A program made the translations under genes and the position numbers. Positions 1-14,750 of a DNA stretch of 64,000 nucleotides are shown in pieces. The DNA comes from Sinotaia quadrata (lineage: Eukaryota; Mollusca; Gastropoda; Architaenioglossa; Viviparidae), in assembly GCA_028829895.1 (NCBI GenBank), contig CM054180.1:107046635-107110634 (forward strand). Direction: 5' to 3'. Positions within the stretch are counted from its first letter, which is position 1; each line of letters starts with the position of its first letter. The notes beneath the pieces were generated by a model. The model made no database searches. It had not been told where the DNA came from and saw nothing but the letters and a program-made list of their open reading frames with translations.

Positions 1-565
1 CTGTAATTTCACCATCACATCTTCCTTTTGGTGTCGGGTATTGATAGCAAATCTTCATTTAGTATCAATACACACAAACTAAATGTTATTTTATATAAAC
101 ATATGAAAAATGTATTTATAAAACTGGCTAATGGTGGTGATGGCTCCACTAAGCTTCATTGTAGGAAATTGACAAGAATGTTAAATTTTGCACACACAAA
201 AAACCCAGGTGTCAGTATTGGATTGGCGGTTAAAATTTAGAAGCATCACTGTTACAGAATTATTTGCACCCAAAATAAAATGTTGCTATTGCAAGAAATA
301 TGATTGTATCTGAATTGGAGTTTAAAATATGTAAAATATGCAAAATATGTAAATATTATTTTCACAGAATGTCTTCACCTAAATCATCACTTATCAGATT
401 ATTTCTACACTTTATTATTATGCTGTTTGGTATAAATTCTCTGTTACCATATATAAAACAGGTCAGATTGATTTGAATTCTGCAAATTATACTTTTCTCT
501 TGTAAAAGGGGAGAAAATTTGACATTCATTTGCTGTGTGTTTAAGTGTTGGGTGGATTGTTTCAG

Positions 566-648
566 GTCCCAGCAAGCGAGGCATATCCAGCATAAGTATG
601 GTGGCAGCCAGTGGTGATGTCACACCATCAACACCAGTATCTGCCTGA
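566..648 (+). CDS. Putative last coding exon of an unidentified gene
   Basis: A pyrimidine-containing acceptor (GATTGTTTCAG) is followed by an open frame of 27 codons ending in TGA at 646-648. The peptide is rich in Ser, Pro and Thr and includes SKRGISSISMVAASG, which looks like a disordered C-terminal tail. The exon would begin in phase 1, with two bases completing a split codon. Downstream is AT-rich, T-tract-rich DNA with several AATAAA hexamers (first at 1326-1331), as expected of a 3' UTR. Upstream exons would lie left of the window. I do not recognise the protein. A chance open frame after a chance acceptor remains possible. Confidence 0.4.
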
Positions 649-3600
649 ACGACTATTCTCTTAGCATGACCTCTGATCTAAACCAATTACTGTAATCTCA
701 TGCACTCAGGGATGTCACTTTGAAGGTGGGGGTATGGGGGCTACATGTGCACCTAATACGGAGGAGGCGAAAGGGTGCTGATGGTAAAGTGTTCAAAATG
801 GGGAGTCCTTAAATTGCTTTGGAAAGCTTGCTGTGTGTATAGCAGTGTAAAAAGCTGGCTTTAACAAGGACACAACAGTGCCTTGTGTTGATGAGAAGTT
901 GCAGTTAACCTTTCAGCAAAAGACACAGCACCTTAAGTCCATTTGTTTTGTTGGAGGAGCAGAAATGTTCCATGATGTGTGTTTTCTGTAAAATATGGAA
1001 CTCCCTGTCAACTGTTTCAATGGCACTGCAGCTGTTGTTTGGGGACCTGACCAGCTATCACAGTGCAATGATATTCAGTTGACCTCTGTAACAGAAGTTA
1101 GAGAAAAGTGTGTTATGCTCCCAGACATAGAGACATAGGACAGACTAGCACAGAACTCATAGACAGGAGTCTGTCTATGCCTCGTGGCTGGGTTTCAAGT
1201 TACGGGTACACCTCACTGTATGTATGTATTTCGTTTGTTATTGATCATTTTTTTTCACATTTTTTCTTTTACTTTTGTTCTCTACGGTTGAGAATAAGAA
1301 CTGCTCACCTTTGTTGCATAAACTCAATAAACTGGAAATGGCTTAGATCTGTAGGGAAAAAAACTGTTTTCAATATTGTGAAAATAGTTCTTTGGAAGAA
1401 TTTCATCTGGACACTTGTAGTGAATTGTGCATTTAAAAGAAAAGGAAAACATTATGAAAACAAATCAACTGCTTTTAGCAGTTTAACAGTGCTGAATGCT
1501 GTGACCTATCAGGGATTTCATCGTTTTTTTTTCTTGTTGTTGTTATTGGGTTCCTTTTTGTCACAAGCCTTGTTGTTTGATGTTTACTTGTTAAATTATT
1601 CATGGTCGTGTAGGAAGGAGGGTTTGTCAAGAGATAAGTCTCCATGTTAGACATTTGCTGACTCTATACCATACAGCAGAATCCGTGGAACTAAAACATA
1701 CACTTCCATGAGTATTTCTATTGTTTGTGTTATGTATAGTTTTTATGGTGAAAGTACTTCACAATAATGTATTTCTTTCTGGTTTATATACTGTATTCCT
1801 TTACTCTTACGGTTATGCATTTTTTAATCTCATGTTTGACAAAAATTTTGTTTGTCTATGCTAAAATAGTTTTGTTAAATAACAATTCATCATGGCTGTG
1901 TTTACAGTTTATTTATAGAACAGTTGTTCAACTGAAATGTTCTATCATAAAAATAAAATCAAGTGAAGTCTCACAATGTCCTATAAGAGAAAAGAATTAA
2001 ATAAATGAATTATAAACTGTAGAATTATGAAGAATAAAATATGTGCAGAATCAGGTATATTCAGTTAATATCTTCCAGTGGGACTATATTTCCATACTGC
2101 CAAGACTGGCATTCAAGAGGAGGATATGTGTTAGTTAGTAGTCAATGGGAGATGGATGTGTGTTAGTAGGGCACTTTGAGAAAAGAAATATGTTAGTAGG
2201 GTGCTGGGAGAAGGAAATGTGTTAGTAGGACACTTTTGGAGAAGGAAATGCATTAGTAGACACTGGGAAAGGAAATGTGTTAATAAGACAGTGGGAGAAG
2301 GAAATGTGTTAGTAGACAATAGGAAAAGGATATGTGTTAGTAGGACATGGATAGAAAGATATGTGCTAGTGGGATAGTGTGAGAATGGAATGTGTTAGTT
2401 GACAATGGGAAAGGATGTTTGTTAGTAGGACACTTTGGCAGAAGGGAAAGTTGACACTTTGGGAGAAGGGAATAGTAGACAATGGGCGATGGATATGTGT
2501 TAGTGGGACACTTTGGGAGAAGGGTATGTGTTAGTAGACAAAGGGAGAAGGAAATGTGTTAGTAGACAATGGCAGAAGGAAATGCATTAGCAGGACAGTG
2601 GGGAAAGAAATGTGTTGGTAGGACAGAGGGGGAAGGATATATGTTAGTAGGACAGTGGGAGAAAGATATGTGTTAGTAGGACATATTGCGGGTTGCAAAA
2701 GATAAATTACATCATGACATAGCAGCACATCTATTTTATTGTATATGAGGGGAGGGAGATAGCAGAAAAACTGGGGTGGGGGGAGAGCAACTGTTTCTTC
2801 TGCTGGAAATCATGTTCTGCGACAGCATACATGTTGACAGGTTGTTAGTTCGCCAGAATATTTTTTTATTTCTAATATTTTTTTTTAAAATTGAATTGTT
2901 TTGACTGGAAAAAATGTCTGCCCTTTGCATAAAACTGGCACAGTAAGTTGTATCTGTGATGTGAAAAATTTTCTCCTTTGCTGCGTCAGTCTCATGTAAA
3001 GCAGGATGATTTCAGTATAGTTTACAGCTTTGAAAAGTTTTGTTTGGTTGCAGATATATATTTTACAATATATTTTAAAAAAATAATGCAACCATGTAAT
3101 GCGTTCATTATTCCACAGCCCTCTGTAGCAGTTTGACAGTTCACCATAAACCTTTGAACTTAGTTTGTTCCTTTGTGTGTTTACAGATGTTTCCCTTGAT
3201 AACTCACTGCATGCTGGGAAGCTGCTGAAGCTGGAATTCTTGTAATCATTTGTTGTTTATTCTTAAGAAAATGTAGGAATTTTTTTTTTTAAAACACTTA
3301 TACTTACAATGCATGAAATAATTTAAAACTCTAATTAACACAGTAATTCAATATTATTTTTTTACAAAGAGCACCAGAACTTATAGTTTCAGTCTCCATG
3401 ATGGCTGTGTAGTATCTGCACAGAACTAGAGCTGTAAATTAGGTTATGTATGTTATATTGGTCTGTACATACTGTACCATGTAGTAGGAAAGATTACATG
3501 TATGCCTTATAAAATAAATCTCTCCTCAGCTTGTACATAAAACAGCAGCATGTTTGTGTGACCTGTACTTAACTCAAGTGTCTGTTTCTAACAGCTATAT

Positions 3601-5000
3601 GGCCTTCGGTCAAACTGACTTTCAAGGCAGCAAAGGAAGTCTACTCAGCTTATTACCAACTGAAAGAAGTTCATCCTGGCTCACATGTACAAATAAGCAA
3701 ACACCTGGTTCTCTTATTTCTTTATATAATTATGTGTAGGAAATCTATTTAGAATTATTGTTATTATCTAGGTTTTAGAAATTTGTATTTAACACACTTG
3801 TGATCTCTAACCCTTGGTTTGTTATTTTTCATGATTGTTTGCATCGGTAATCTGATTTCTTAAAGTAGAATTTGAACGAGGCAGCTTTTATTCTTGGTTC
3901 AGGACAAATGTGACCTGGTCACATAATAATTAATCATCATAATATTCAGTTTTAAGGACTGCTGAATCATAGGTACCGCAGCATCCATTACTTTTCTTGT
4001 GACGATGATGTATAAACAGTAGACCTCTGCATCTAGTGCAGCCTACAAATGTGAGAAAGTCACCTCAATACCGTTTTATGTTGTGTAGCATACAGCATTT
4101 ATCTCCCCTACCTGTGTATAATGAGTATGTACTATGTAAAAGTTGCTGGCGTTAGTGAATGTTACACATCCACATATTTACTTATGTACACCATGGTACA
4201 ATACATACATAAATGTACTCACTTAGACCTAGATAATGTATAATGTGTAAATATCTTGTACACAATGTCTACCATGCATATTTGTTGTTTTTCCCTTATT
4301 TTTTTATTTTGTGTGCATGTGTGTATGTGTGTGTGTGTGTGAGAGATTCATTCCCTCTCCCTTCTAAATTCTGCTCCCTGAATCCACTTCATTTTCTTTT
4401 CCTGGTCCTTTGGCAGAGCACCATAATTGTTGTTTAATTTGTTGATGTTGGTGTTAGAGTTTGTTTTCCACATGATGCCAGGTATATTTATAACTCTGAT
4501 CACGACAGTTACTTTTGCTTTGTTGTTTCAGTTATAATCATTCATTTGCCACACAGGGTTTACTTCTTTAAACTTGGTAAACTTGATACCTCAGAAAAAT
4601 AGGGAAATGTTATACCTCATTATGCCATGTGTGGCATTCAGTTGGGTGGTATTTATACTATTTGTAGCTTTGTGTTGGGTTGTATTTTATTACTGTTGGC
4701 AGCTGAAGCAGATATATATATATATATACATATTAAAAAAAAGGTGAATGTGTGTTTGTATAATGTATAATGTCAATTTTTACTTTTAACAACAACTGAA
4801 AGAAATTCTGTCTTAATCCTATCTTAGATTTTCATTGACTGCATTTTAGTCTGTTCTTTTGATATTGTTGCCATAACTCTCAAGAAACAAATGGCATCTT
4901 TTATAATTTCAAATCAGAATGGTACTGTGAGTTAATTGTTTTTAAGATCATTACAAGATATATACTCATCTGCATATGGCACTGCGAGTTAATTGCTTTT
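649..5000. other. Possible 3' UTR and intergenic DNA
   Basis: No convincing exon was found. The first 1-2 kb may be the 3' UTR of the exon ending at 648: it is T-rich and has AATAAA hexamers at 1326-1331 and 1952-1957. An open frame at 1108-1650 encodes a low-complexity Phe/Leu-rich peptide and is not considered a gene. A degenerate minisatellite at 2120-2690 is listed separately. Confidence 0.4.
2120..2690. repeat. Degenerate minisatellite, about 28-36 bp unit
   Basis: Roughly twenty irregular copies of a purine-rich unit with the core GAAATGTGTTAGTAGGACA, varying in length and sequence. The short minus-strand open frames here are by-products of the repeat. Confidence 0.8.
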
Positions 5001-8000
5001 AAGATTATTACAAAATACATATACTCGTCTGCATGAATTTAATTATTAAAGTGGTAAACTAAATTATTAAAGTTCAGTCAGATGAGGCTATCAGTTTATA
5101 AGATTATGGATGTCGTCTATTCACTCTCATAACTAAAGGTTTGAGGAATTATTTTTGTTGCAGCTTATGAATCATCTGTCTGAAAGGCCTTACATATGCA
5201 CATATACTGATTAAGTTATATTTCAATTTGTTATTGATAAACCTATTTGAGAGCTCATTGAGTTTGAGACAGGTACTGATAAGAAGGGCTAAGAAGTGCC
5301 TCTTGTGATCTGAGGATTTATATTATCTTCCCACACATATTACACTTCTTTCTGCAGACCGAGTCAACAATTGGGTGGCATCTCCACAATTCACCCACCC
5401 CACCCCCATCCTATGCTAACTGTCATATTACAAGTATATACTTAACAGCTAACACTGACCTCTCATAAGACCCTAAAATACACTATGAGGCACCCACACG
5501 ATTTTCTTTATGTCCGACTTCTTAATTTTTCCACAATTTCACCCCCCATTCATAGTGCTAGAAATCTTCCAAATTACATGTATAACTAAGAAGTTGCGGG
5601 TGAAAAATAAAATAAAATTTAGACACTTGCATAGACATACAGTAACAACACACTTCAATAATATTCTCATTTATATCACTGCCCAGTGAATAATGTTGCA
5701 TTTCTGACAGCTTAGAAAATCTAACAAATGTCATCACTGTCCTTTGTAAAAGTCAGTTTGTTAACCAACAGGTAGGATTCCTACAAATATTATACTTGCC
5801 AAACAGCGGGGGAAAAATAAAAACTTTTTTACATCATGAAGTGAGGAGAAAGACAAGTATCCAAAATTACTTGAAAGTTCATCTTTCTGGATTATCTCCC
5901 CAATACACACAGCCAGGATGTGTTATGACAGAGACAAGGACGTGTTGATTCCTTACAAATAAATGCATTTTTGGCTTGTTGATGGGTATGAAGATGATGT
6001 GAAGGTTTACCTAGAGTTCTAAATCACCTCAGAGTGAGCTGGAGGTAGAAGATGGAAGGTAGGAGCAAAAGGTGTTGCCAGTATTTCTGCATCACACCAT
6101 CTCTTATGTCAGTTCGTCTTGTCATTTCCTTTAATATACTTATCAGACTCTTCTTCCTTTTCATTAAATATTCAATTTTAACTACATCAGTTTTATCAGC
6201 CTTGGCTGACTAAGGTTATGCCATTATCATCTGTAGCAATCTCTTACCACATTAAATCATACTACAAAATACATCACACAATTAAATATAGTTAAACAAG
6301 TGTAGCGTTCTTCACAAAGTTAAATACACTTGCCTCTGACACAGCAGCATTTTTTGATTTTTCAAAAATGTCATTTTCAATTGTCAGTCATGAAGTATGC
6401 TTTGTTGAACCTCACTCACTCATGTCAAACTTGCCCAACTTAGCTAATCTGCCTTGGGGTGAAGAGCACACCAGTGGTTTGAAAGATGTCGGTCTATTGA
6501 GTGACATTCTAAGTAGAGATGGCCATTCTTTTTATGTCATCTTCCACTCACTTTCAGAATTAATCAGAAATATATGTTAGTACCTCTCTTAATGTGCAGA
6601 GTGCAATTTACTACCTCATGCACAAATTAGCTATGAAAACACTAAATAATAAGAATGAAATATACTACAGCTACAAATATTAAAATTCATATGATTACTT
6701 AAATGAAATATGAAGTTAAGTGGCAGATTATCACCAGAGTTAGTTTCTTTGGTTGCTTTTTTTTTTTTTTTTACATGAACTGCTTCCATGTTTTAATGAA
6801 CTCTTTTAAATCCGGTATTGGGCCCTTAAACTCAAAGATGTCAATATATATATAATTCGTAAAGATCAAATATGTTGCATCGTTACACTTTCCATATGTG
6901 AGGCAAGTCTGACAATTTATATTATTTGTTGTTCTTTAAAGTCTTGAGATTAAAATACTTTAATTTCAGCCAGCAAATCACCAATACTTCAGTCCATTAT
7001 GCCCGTTCAGAGTGTTATCACACGCTAGTAAAGTCAATAACTGTTATCAAAATAACTTTTTCAAGAGAGTGATATTGATATTGCCCCAACTGTGTCAATT
7101 TCTTTAGACTTACAAAGTATAGCAAAAATTAGAGCCATGACTATTAAAAATAATAAGAAGAATAATTACTGTGCAATAATAAGTGTTATAGAGCCTTCCT
7201 TTGTTTTGTTTAATTCTTTATTCTCAGCTTTTCTGATGGAACTGCAAATTGACTTATATATAGAACTTGTACCAGCCATCTGTAATTCAATACAGTCTTG
7301 TCATTATTCTCATCATATAAGAAACTATCTCGTCTATTATCTGGTACTAGAACTTATGGCATATTTCTGTGTGAATCAGTCGAAACTGGTTCTGTGTTTT
7401 CTTGTGAATTAAATGTGTATTCTCTCAGTATCCACAGGATTTGACATTAAAGTTACCAAAGAAAGGTCTCTGTTGCAGATGCCACTTCCCTTTAACATGC
7501 GGCTCCAGTTGACAAGTCTTCTTGTAGACCTAATGAATTATATGTTTGCTTGCTTTACACTTCCCTAGTTTATGGTCTAATTTATTACATGGTTGTAGCT
7601 GGTCACATTCTTTAGAGTCTGGACACTGTCAGTTACTAGTAATTTTTAAACTTAAAGTATGTGGGTGGCTGCTTACATTTAACTTTAAAATATTTATAAC
7701 CCATTTATGGTGTGTTTCCAAGGAAGTAAGCTGAAAGGAAAATTTACTTTAAATTCTAATCTTAAAATTTTATTTCACTTAGTAATACGCAGTCCTTAGT
7801 CTTTGCATCTAAATGTGAATGTTCTGAATATAAGATAGTTATTAAGCTTTAAATCTTCGTACATTATAATTAATAAAATTAATAAATAAATAATTATTCT
7901 TTGATAATTTATAATCATTGTCTATTTTTAGTTCTATTACATCATTTTTGTTTCTTAAAATAGATGTTCTTATATTTTATTTATCTATTTTTTAATTCAT

Positions 8001-11000
8001 ATTTTTCTGTTTGAAAGAAATCCATTTAAAAGTCAGAAAATAATCCAAGCACATTGCAGATTTTTTAAAAATCATTTATATATTGCCATTATATTGGACT
8101 AAATTACTAGTTTCAAAAATGTAAGACTTACAGCATTTTTATGTGCATGTGTAAATGTATGTTTTTAAGTTTTTCTTCATTGAAATCTACATTATGCAAA
8201 ATACAGACAGTTGTTATTAGGGCTTTTGTGCTTGTTTTTATAAAAACAAAACTTGAGTCTGACAAAGTTGTTTATGATAAATATTACTGAACTTTCTTTT
8301 ATTTTTATTATTTGTTAACGTACTGTTGAAGACAAAGCTCTTGATATTTTCTATACTTAATTGTATGTTTGTTAAAACTGTGACTTTCATGCTATTTATT
8401 GGTGTTTTTTTTACAATCAAATAATGATAATAAATGTTCTGAAGAAATTTAGAGAAATTTTTTTTTTTAATCACAAAATTTAGAGGAAAGGGAATATTTT
8501 GTAATTAAATTTATTAAAAATTACTTATGGGGGAAGAAAGGAAAAGAAAATGTTTATAGGTATACACATGCCAGATTTATTTGTGATGTGGGTTTTGATT
8601 TTTTTTGTTTGTGTAGTGGGTGGGGGGTGGGTTTTGATTTTTTTCTTTTGTTTTTGTGTGGTATGGGAGCAGATTTTTTCCCATGGTGTTAAAGAGACTG
8701 CAGTTTGTAATTGGGTAAAATTCATATTACTACTATATGGTACTGACACTAAGAAATCCTAGAAAAGGCCCTAGTATTATGTGGGTGTTCCTCTCTCTCC
8801 TTTCTTCATAATTGGCTTGATGCTAATTGCCATCCTGCTTTTTAAATGTGGACAAAATAGATTTTAAACTCCTGGTAATTTATATAGTCACATAGTGGAT
8901 CTTGAAAACTTTAGGTTATGAGAGCAGATTTGAAGATTTGTAAGGTGTGTATTTTTAAAAAAAAATATTTTCATAATACTTAGAATCCAAGGTTGCTTGG
9001 AAAAAGTTTACTTGGAAAATAATTGAAAGGGTTACTTCTGCCAAGAGAGGCAATTCAGGACCTTGAAAGATTCTGTAATTTTAGGTTTTATTTATGTCCC
9101 CTTTCATAACACTGAAACTATGAATGCTTTAGTGCATTCTTTTGGGAACTGTTTTAAATAGTTTGTTTATCAACAAAATTTATGTACAGACTAGCATACA
9201 ACCACACATTTGCTTCTGTTAGAAAGTTATGCAATTTTCTAATCAGGTAAATTTGTGTTACTTTTTATTTTTGTAGTTGAATATTTGTCAATGTTCTTAT
9301 TTGACATCCTGATTAACTGGTTTTATTGATATGATTATTATATTGATCATATACACACACACACAATGTAAGTATCCCCTTCATTATAGACCATTTTAGG
9401 ACATGGGTAAAAAAGATTATACACAACATCAGCAGCATAGAGAGGTATGACTTATTTTTTTGTTTGACTGGTTCTGCACAATTCCAAAGTAATTAAAGGT
9501 TAACTTGCACAAAGATTTGATGATCACCTGTATTTGTACAATATTCCTACTTTTAAGCATGGTCATTTCTTGTTTATTTTTATTTATAAACTGTACTCTG
9601 CAATTTAGTTTTATTTACTTAATTATAGTTCAAATGTAATTCAGATTTCTGAATGATGTTAAGTTTCTGATTACATCATAAAAATTAGTTATGACTTAAG
9701 AAAAATAGTTTTGATTTAAATACTTTAGTTATAACTTAAAAATTAGGTACAACTTACATACTTTAGGTAAGCATAATCCCTGATCAGATTTAAATGTTAG
9801 CTTCCCCAAATTAACTGGTTTTAATTTAACTTGTCACTGTTGGGTATATAGTCAACAAACTTGATTCTGCTATTTCTCCTTGAATATGATGCTTATGTAT
9901 TATCCCCATTATTAATTTAATGAAAATATATATGATGTTTATAGAAGTATAATAATTTTAATGAAAATGTATGATATTTATGGAAGTAATACTAATTTCA
10001 TATACGGTGTTTATGGAAGGCCAGAATAGGTTCATGTTAAAACCTAATAAACTAATAAAATGCAAGTCAATGTGTTTAACCTGTTGGGGAATAGTCAAAA
10101 TGTAAAACAAATCCCTTATATATATATATATAAGTGCTTAAAATTCCATTAAAATGCAGACTATTATACAGTTGCCTCAATTTTATGATGTATCAAATAT
10201 ACAGGTATTTGAGTTAGCCAAAATGCTTGCATGTTTTTTCTAAATTGCGAATGTTCATCTGCTAACATGAGATAACATGAAAGGCCATGAGTAAAACTAC
10301 ATGAGAATAATGTTTTTAAAATACAGATTTTTAAAATACAGACTACATAAAATTGTACTTAATTCTGTACAGTGTCTAAAGAATTTGACATTCATTGAAA
10401 GATTTACCCAAAGTTCTATTTTAAAAATAAAACTCAAACAGTTTGTTTAGTTTGAGAATATGCACCATTACAATATAGGAATCATGTAGGAATTTGCATA
10501 TAAAAACATTACTATGAATAATAATAAATCAAATTATTTAATTATTAGTATTCTAAAATATAAACAAAACTCATTGTTTATCATACATGCTTTTGTGCAT
10601 ACATCAGTAATGAACATTTCTCACTTCCTAAAATTTTCTTTCTCATTGTATTTGCATTTTCTGATCATGTGAATTAATTCTTGCAGCCTAATTAATTGGA
10701 TTGCTTGAAATTGCTAAATCTCTAGCACTATTGAATTTTGTTATTCTTTATTGATTTTTAAGTTACACTTTGAACTGCTCAGCGTTCTTGTATTGGTAAA
10801 ACAGACATATATGTGCACACACATACAAACACAATTTTCCTGCACTGCTCTGTTAAAACATCATTTTGCACATATCATGCATACACTTTGGGCTGTCTGA
10901 TTTTACATGTACATACATTTTTCCACTGGCATTTGTTATTTTACTCTCCACTATGTTTCACTTTTATAAAAAAAGTTGAATGTTATTGTAGGTTTACCTT

Positions 11001-14000
11001 TAATAATAGAACTTGGTTCTCAGTGACTTGGTATTTATTTTATTAATGAATATGGCACTAAAGTAGATAATATATATATATATATATAATTACTTTTTAC
11101 CATTGTTTTGTTGCATTACTGACAATACTGTTTATAGTTAAGACACTTTTCATTTGTTTAAGGAAAGGTTGTGTTAATTCTTTTGCATCTGTTTAAATCT
11201 GGGCCAGTGTTAATTTAATTTTATTTTTTCCTTCCTTTTTCTCAGCATAACCTTAGCAATTTATGTGACCTTTGAAATTTGTGTCACCTTGGTCATTTAT
11301 GCATTGGAAAAGCAGCATTTTTCAGGATTTTTCCTCTGAGCTGACCTGATAGTCTGCACAAGTCTGGCATTTCCAGTGAGAATACAGTCACTGATCTGTA
11401 GCTCAGTACATGTCAAAGCATTGGCTACTGTTTGTCAGTTATTTAACTGTTCATACTCCAGTACCTCACGTGAATTGTAACTGCAACCTTGGCCACTCTA
11501 ATCCTCAGTTGGTTTGTTCATTTGTTCTCAGTGTCACCCAAACTGACAATCATGATCTGCTACACAAAATCTCAGGGTTTATTCAGGTTCACAATTTGGG
11601 CCTGTTGTACTGTACCTATTGTGCTATGTGTAAATGGGGATTTGATAGGGGAATTTTCTTTAGAATCAGATCTTTAAGTAAACTGTTGCCGTTCATTTTC
11701 CTTAACACACCCATGTGCACATGCATATACCTAGATCTGATGCTATTTATTTTGAAAGAGGAGGTGTGAAAAGCATGGTTCATGCCACCAAGACAATGAA
11801 TTTATTTGGGGTCTTAGGGAGAGTTATTTTTGTTAGTCCAGCATATATTAATGTTATCTCCCTTAGAATTGAGTGGAATGCATTAAGTAGTACAAGGTGA
11901 GAACAAGTGTATAAAAAATAGTTTAGGTGGGTTTTTTTTTTTCATGAAGCCCAAAATGTTTGTCATAGAAATTTGTATTATTGACCCATCTTTGAATCTC
12001 TCACTTTGTATTCTTTGTCATATCTGTGTGTTACGAGAAAGTTGATAATGCTCTACAGGTATGTCTCCTTTTGCTGAGCAGTTCTTCAGAGGTCCGAGCA
12101 GGGTTGGGGTTGGATGGTTGGAGCACATAGCATGGACTTTACTGTGCAGCATTAAAAATGTGGGTTGGTTGTTATTAGTTTGTTGTTGGATTTTTTGTGT
12201 GTGCATGTGTGCAGGATTCAGTATTAGAATTAAACACCTATCCCCAATGACGATTTAAGAACCCTGTATATTCACATGTTGTCAGTTAAGTATATTGTTA
12301 TGATATTACCTTAGACAATTACTGATCTTTCTGTTCAGTGTCACTGTTGATTTTTTCATTACAATGACGCTGACATTGTGTGTAATAAAGTGATATAAAT
12401 TATTGACTTGGGCTGGACTTGATCCTTCTTTTTTGGATCTGTGCACGTGTTGATTGGTTAACATGAATATCATCACGTGTTGATTGGTTAAAATGAATAT
12501 CTTTGCTTCAACTAGGCATAGTACCACAGGTTGGACATCCATGCAGAACTGCACAATGGACATCTTTGTGGAGCATGGACATGTGTAGAAACAATAGAGC
12601 TGTACAATGGACATCTATATATTCATTAGACCTGTACAATGGACATCTATGTACACTTTTAAAAAAAAAATGATTGAACCGTGTCGTATCTTGTCCAAAA
12701 ACTAACTTTTTCTTTTGTGTCTTACTGAGGAGCAGAGAAATGTATAGTCTGTAAATATATAATTTATAGGTCAGTGCCTGTCAGTTGTATGGGATTTACT
12801 AAGAGGGCATAATCAATGATGTCATTTGAATCACATTAGACCAATTTTGATGAATTGTCTGCAATACTGGTTTGAGATGTAAATTCCTAAATATTGCAAA
12901 ATGGATGACAATACTGATATTATTTCTTTTATATTAAGTGCGGTAATTAATTGACACCATTTAGACTATACAGTATTAGAAACATTTTTCCTTCATTCAG
13001 TTTTACAGATTACAAGTGTACACATTTATCTAGATAATGTTGATTTGTCTGTCTTTTTGGTACAAAACATAATAAACCATCTTTGTTCTATAACTTTCTT
13101 TTTAATTCCATATGAATGTGAGCTAAACATGGCATTACTACATGTATTTGCAAAACAAAAACACAAATACCCAGTTACATTTACACACTATTCCATCCAT
13201 CAGAAGAATGTAATAAACTATAATGAATATTTCTGTGGTTTAATGAAAGCAAACAAAAAAAATGTTCTTATCTGAAAGTCTAGGCAAAAATGAACTTGAT
13301 AATTTTTCAAATTGATCTTTTTAAAAGTAAACTTTACAACTTAACCATGGATGACTTCACTCTATAACAATTTTAACTGTGCATATATTTAAATACAATG
13401 TAAATTTTTAATACAAGGTGTAAATTAAACTACACAAGACACTGGGTTATGATTAAAGTCTATATTTATCCTTATTGCAGGATCTTGAACTACAGAATTA
13501 TTACATTAAGGGATCTTGAACTACAGAATTATTACATATACATTATAGGATCTTAGTTAAAGTGTACATGTTCAAAAGAGGCCTCAATTAAAATCTAAGT
13601 GATTATATCTGATTGATTTAAATTATTCTAGTGTGTTATCACACATCAGTATGTTTATTTATGTCATTGTTCACTCATTACTGTTATTAACTGTATTATC
13701 CTAATGAAGGCTATTGAAAAATCTCCACATACACTTGATTTTGACTGAAATCTGCTTGACACTAGGTTCATATTTTAACTCAAGATTTTCATCTATTGAC
13801 ATTATATCTTGATTTAAGTCCAACTAAATTTTAACTCTTGATCTTAATTATATATCTAAACTAGTGTGTCAGTGATAACATCAATAAACCTTATCAAAAA
13901 TAGTCTAATCGCTTATGCAAAGCCTTTATATAAACTGCTTAAGGAAAAAAAAAACATTAAAAATGAACCTATGTGCAAATTAACAAATAAGTGTTTACAA

Positions 14001-14750
14001 AAGAAATGAAATGGAGTTGCTAATGTGCGCTTTGAACATTGTGCTAAAGACTGCTGTTTTGACAAACATGCTGCCTGCTTAGGTTCTCGAGCACCATAGT
14101 TAAGGGCACAACTAGCTTACGACAGTTCTAAAATAACAATACACATTGCACATGAAAATAAGTGTTTCTTCGACTCCAGACTTTGGTTCATCTAAACGCT
14201 GTGGAAGACTGATTCTTTAACTGCAGACCTGATTGGATAAACTGATAAAGTAAAATTATTACTGGGAGTAGGCCTATTTTTCAAGTTATCTGAAAATATA
14301 CTGCTCCAGAAAATTTTGTACAAATGACACCATTTAAAATAATAGTGTCTGACCAGTCTGGGGTTAAATAGAAAAAGAAGTTGTCAACAAGAATGGTGTC
14401 TTAAAAAAAACAATTAGATGTGCTATGTGGGTTTACAAAGTAAAACTGAAACAGGCATGCGGCTCATATTTTGTAATTAAAAGTTTTGAATTTTAGCAGG
14501 AAAAGCATTTATTTTTTTCAAATTAGTCATGACAAACTTGTAAAGCTGACAACAAAAATTGTCACATTCAACTGGTAGCTTACATCATTCTATTTTTAAC
14601 AGCAAGCCACTTCATATCAAGATGTCAACCTTTACTAATTAATCTAGTTATAATTAGATTTTTATTAAATGCATTAAGTTGCTTGAAAACGGATTACATG
14701 AAAATTAGTTTAATTAACTTAAATATACGCCTGCAATTCATCTAAAGAGG
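5001..14750. other. AT-rich DNA without a recognisable gene
   Basis: Both strands were read for splice-flanked open frames and known motifs; none was convincing. The region has scattered (TA)n tracts near 4705, 10115 and 11070, poly-T runs and a few short duplications. Short open frames such as 6368-6580, 7092-7412 and 11410-11769 have no domain motif and no clean exon borders. It may be intergenic or an intron of an unseen gene. Confidence 0.5.
12440..12655. repeat. Two short direct-repeat clusters
   Basis: A 31-34 bp unit containing CACGTGTTGATTGGTTAA occurs twice at about 12443-12503. It is followed by four spaced copies of a unit containing ACAATGGACATCTNTG up to about 12650. No coding potential is seen. 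Confidence 0.7.

Noticed and set aside
1108..1650. 180-codon plus-strand open frame
   Set aside because: T-rich, Phe/Leu-rich, low-complexity peptide with no domain; it lies in a probable 3' UTR.
11410..11769. 119-codon plus-strand open frame
   Set aside because: No recognisable motif, ordinary composition and no matching exon borders; probably a chance frame.
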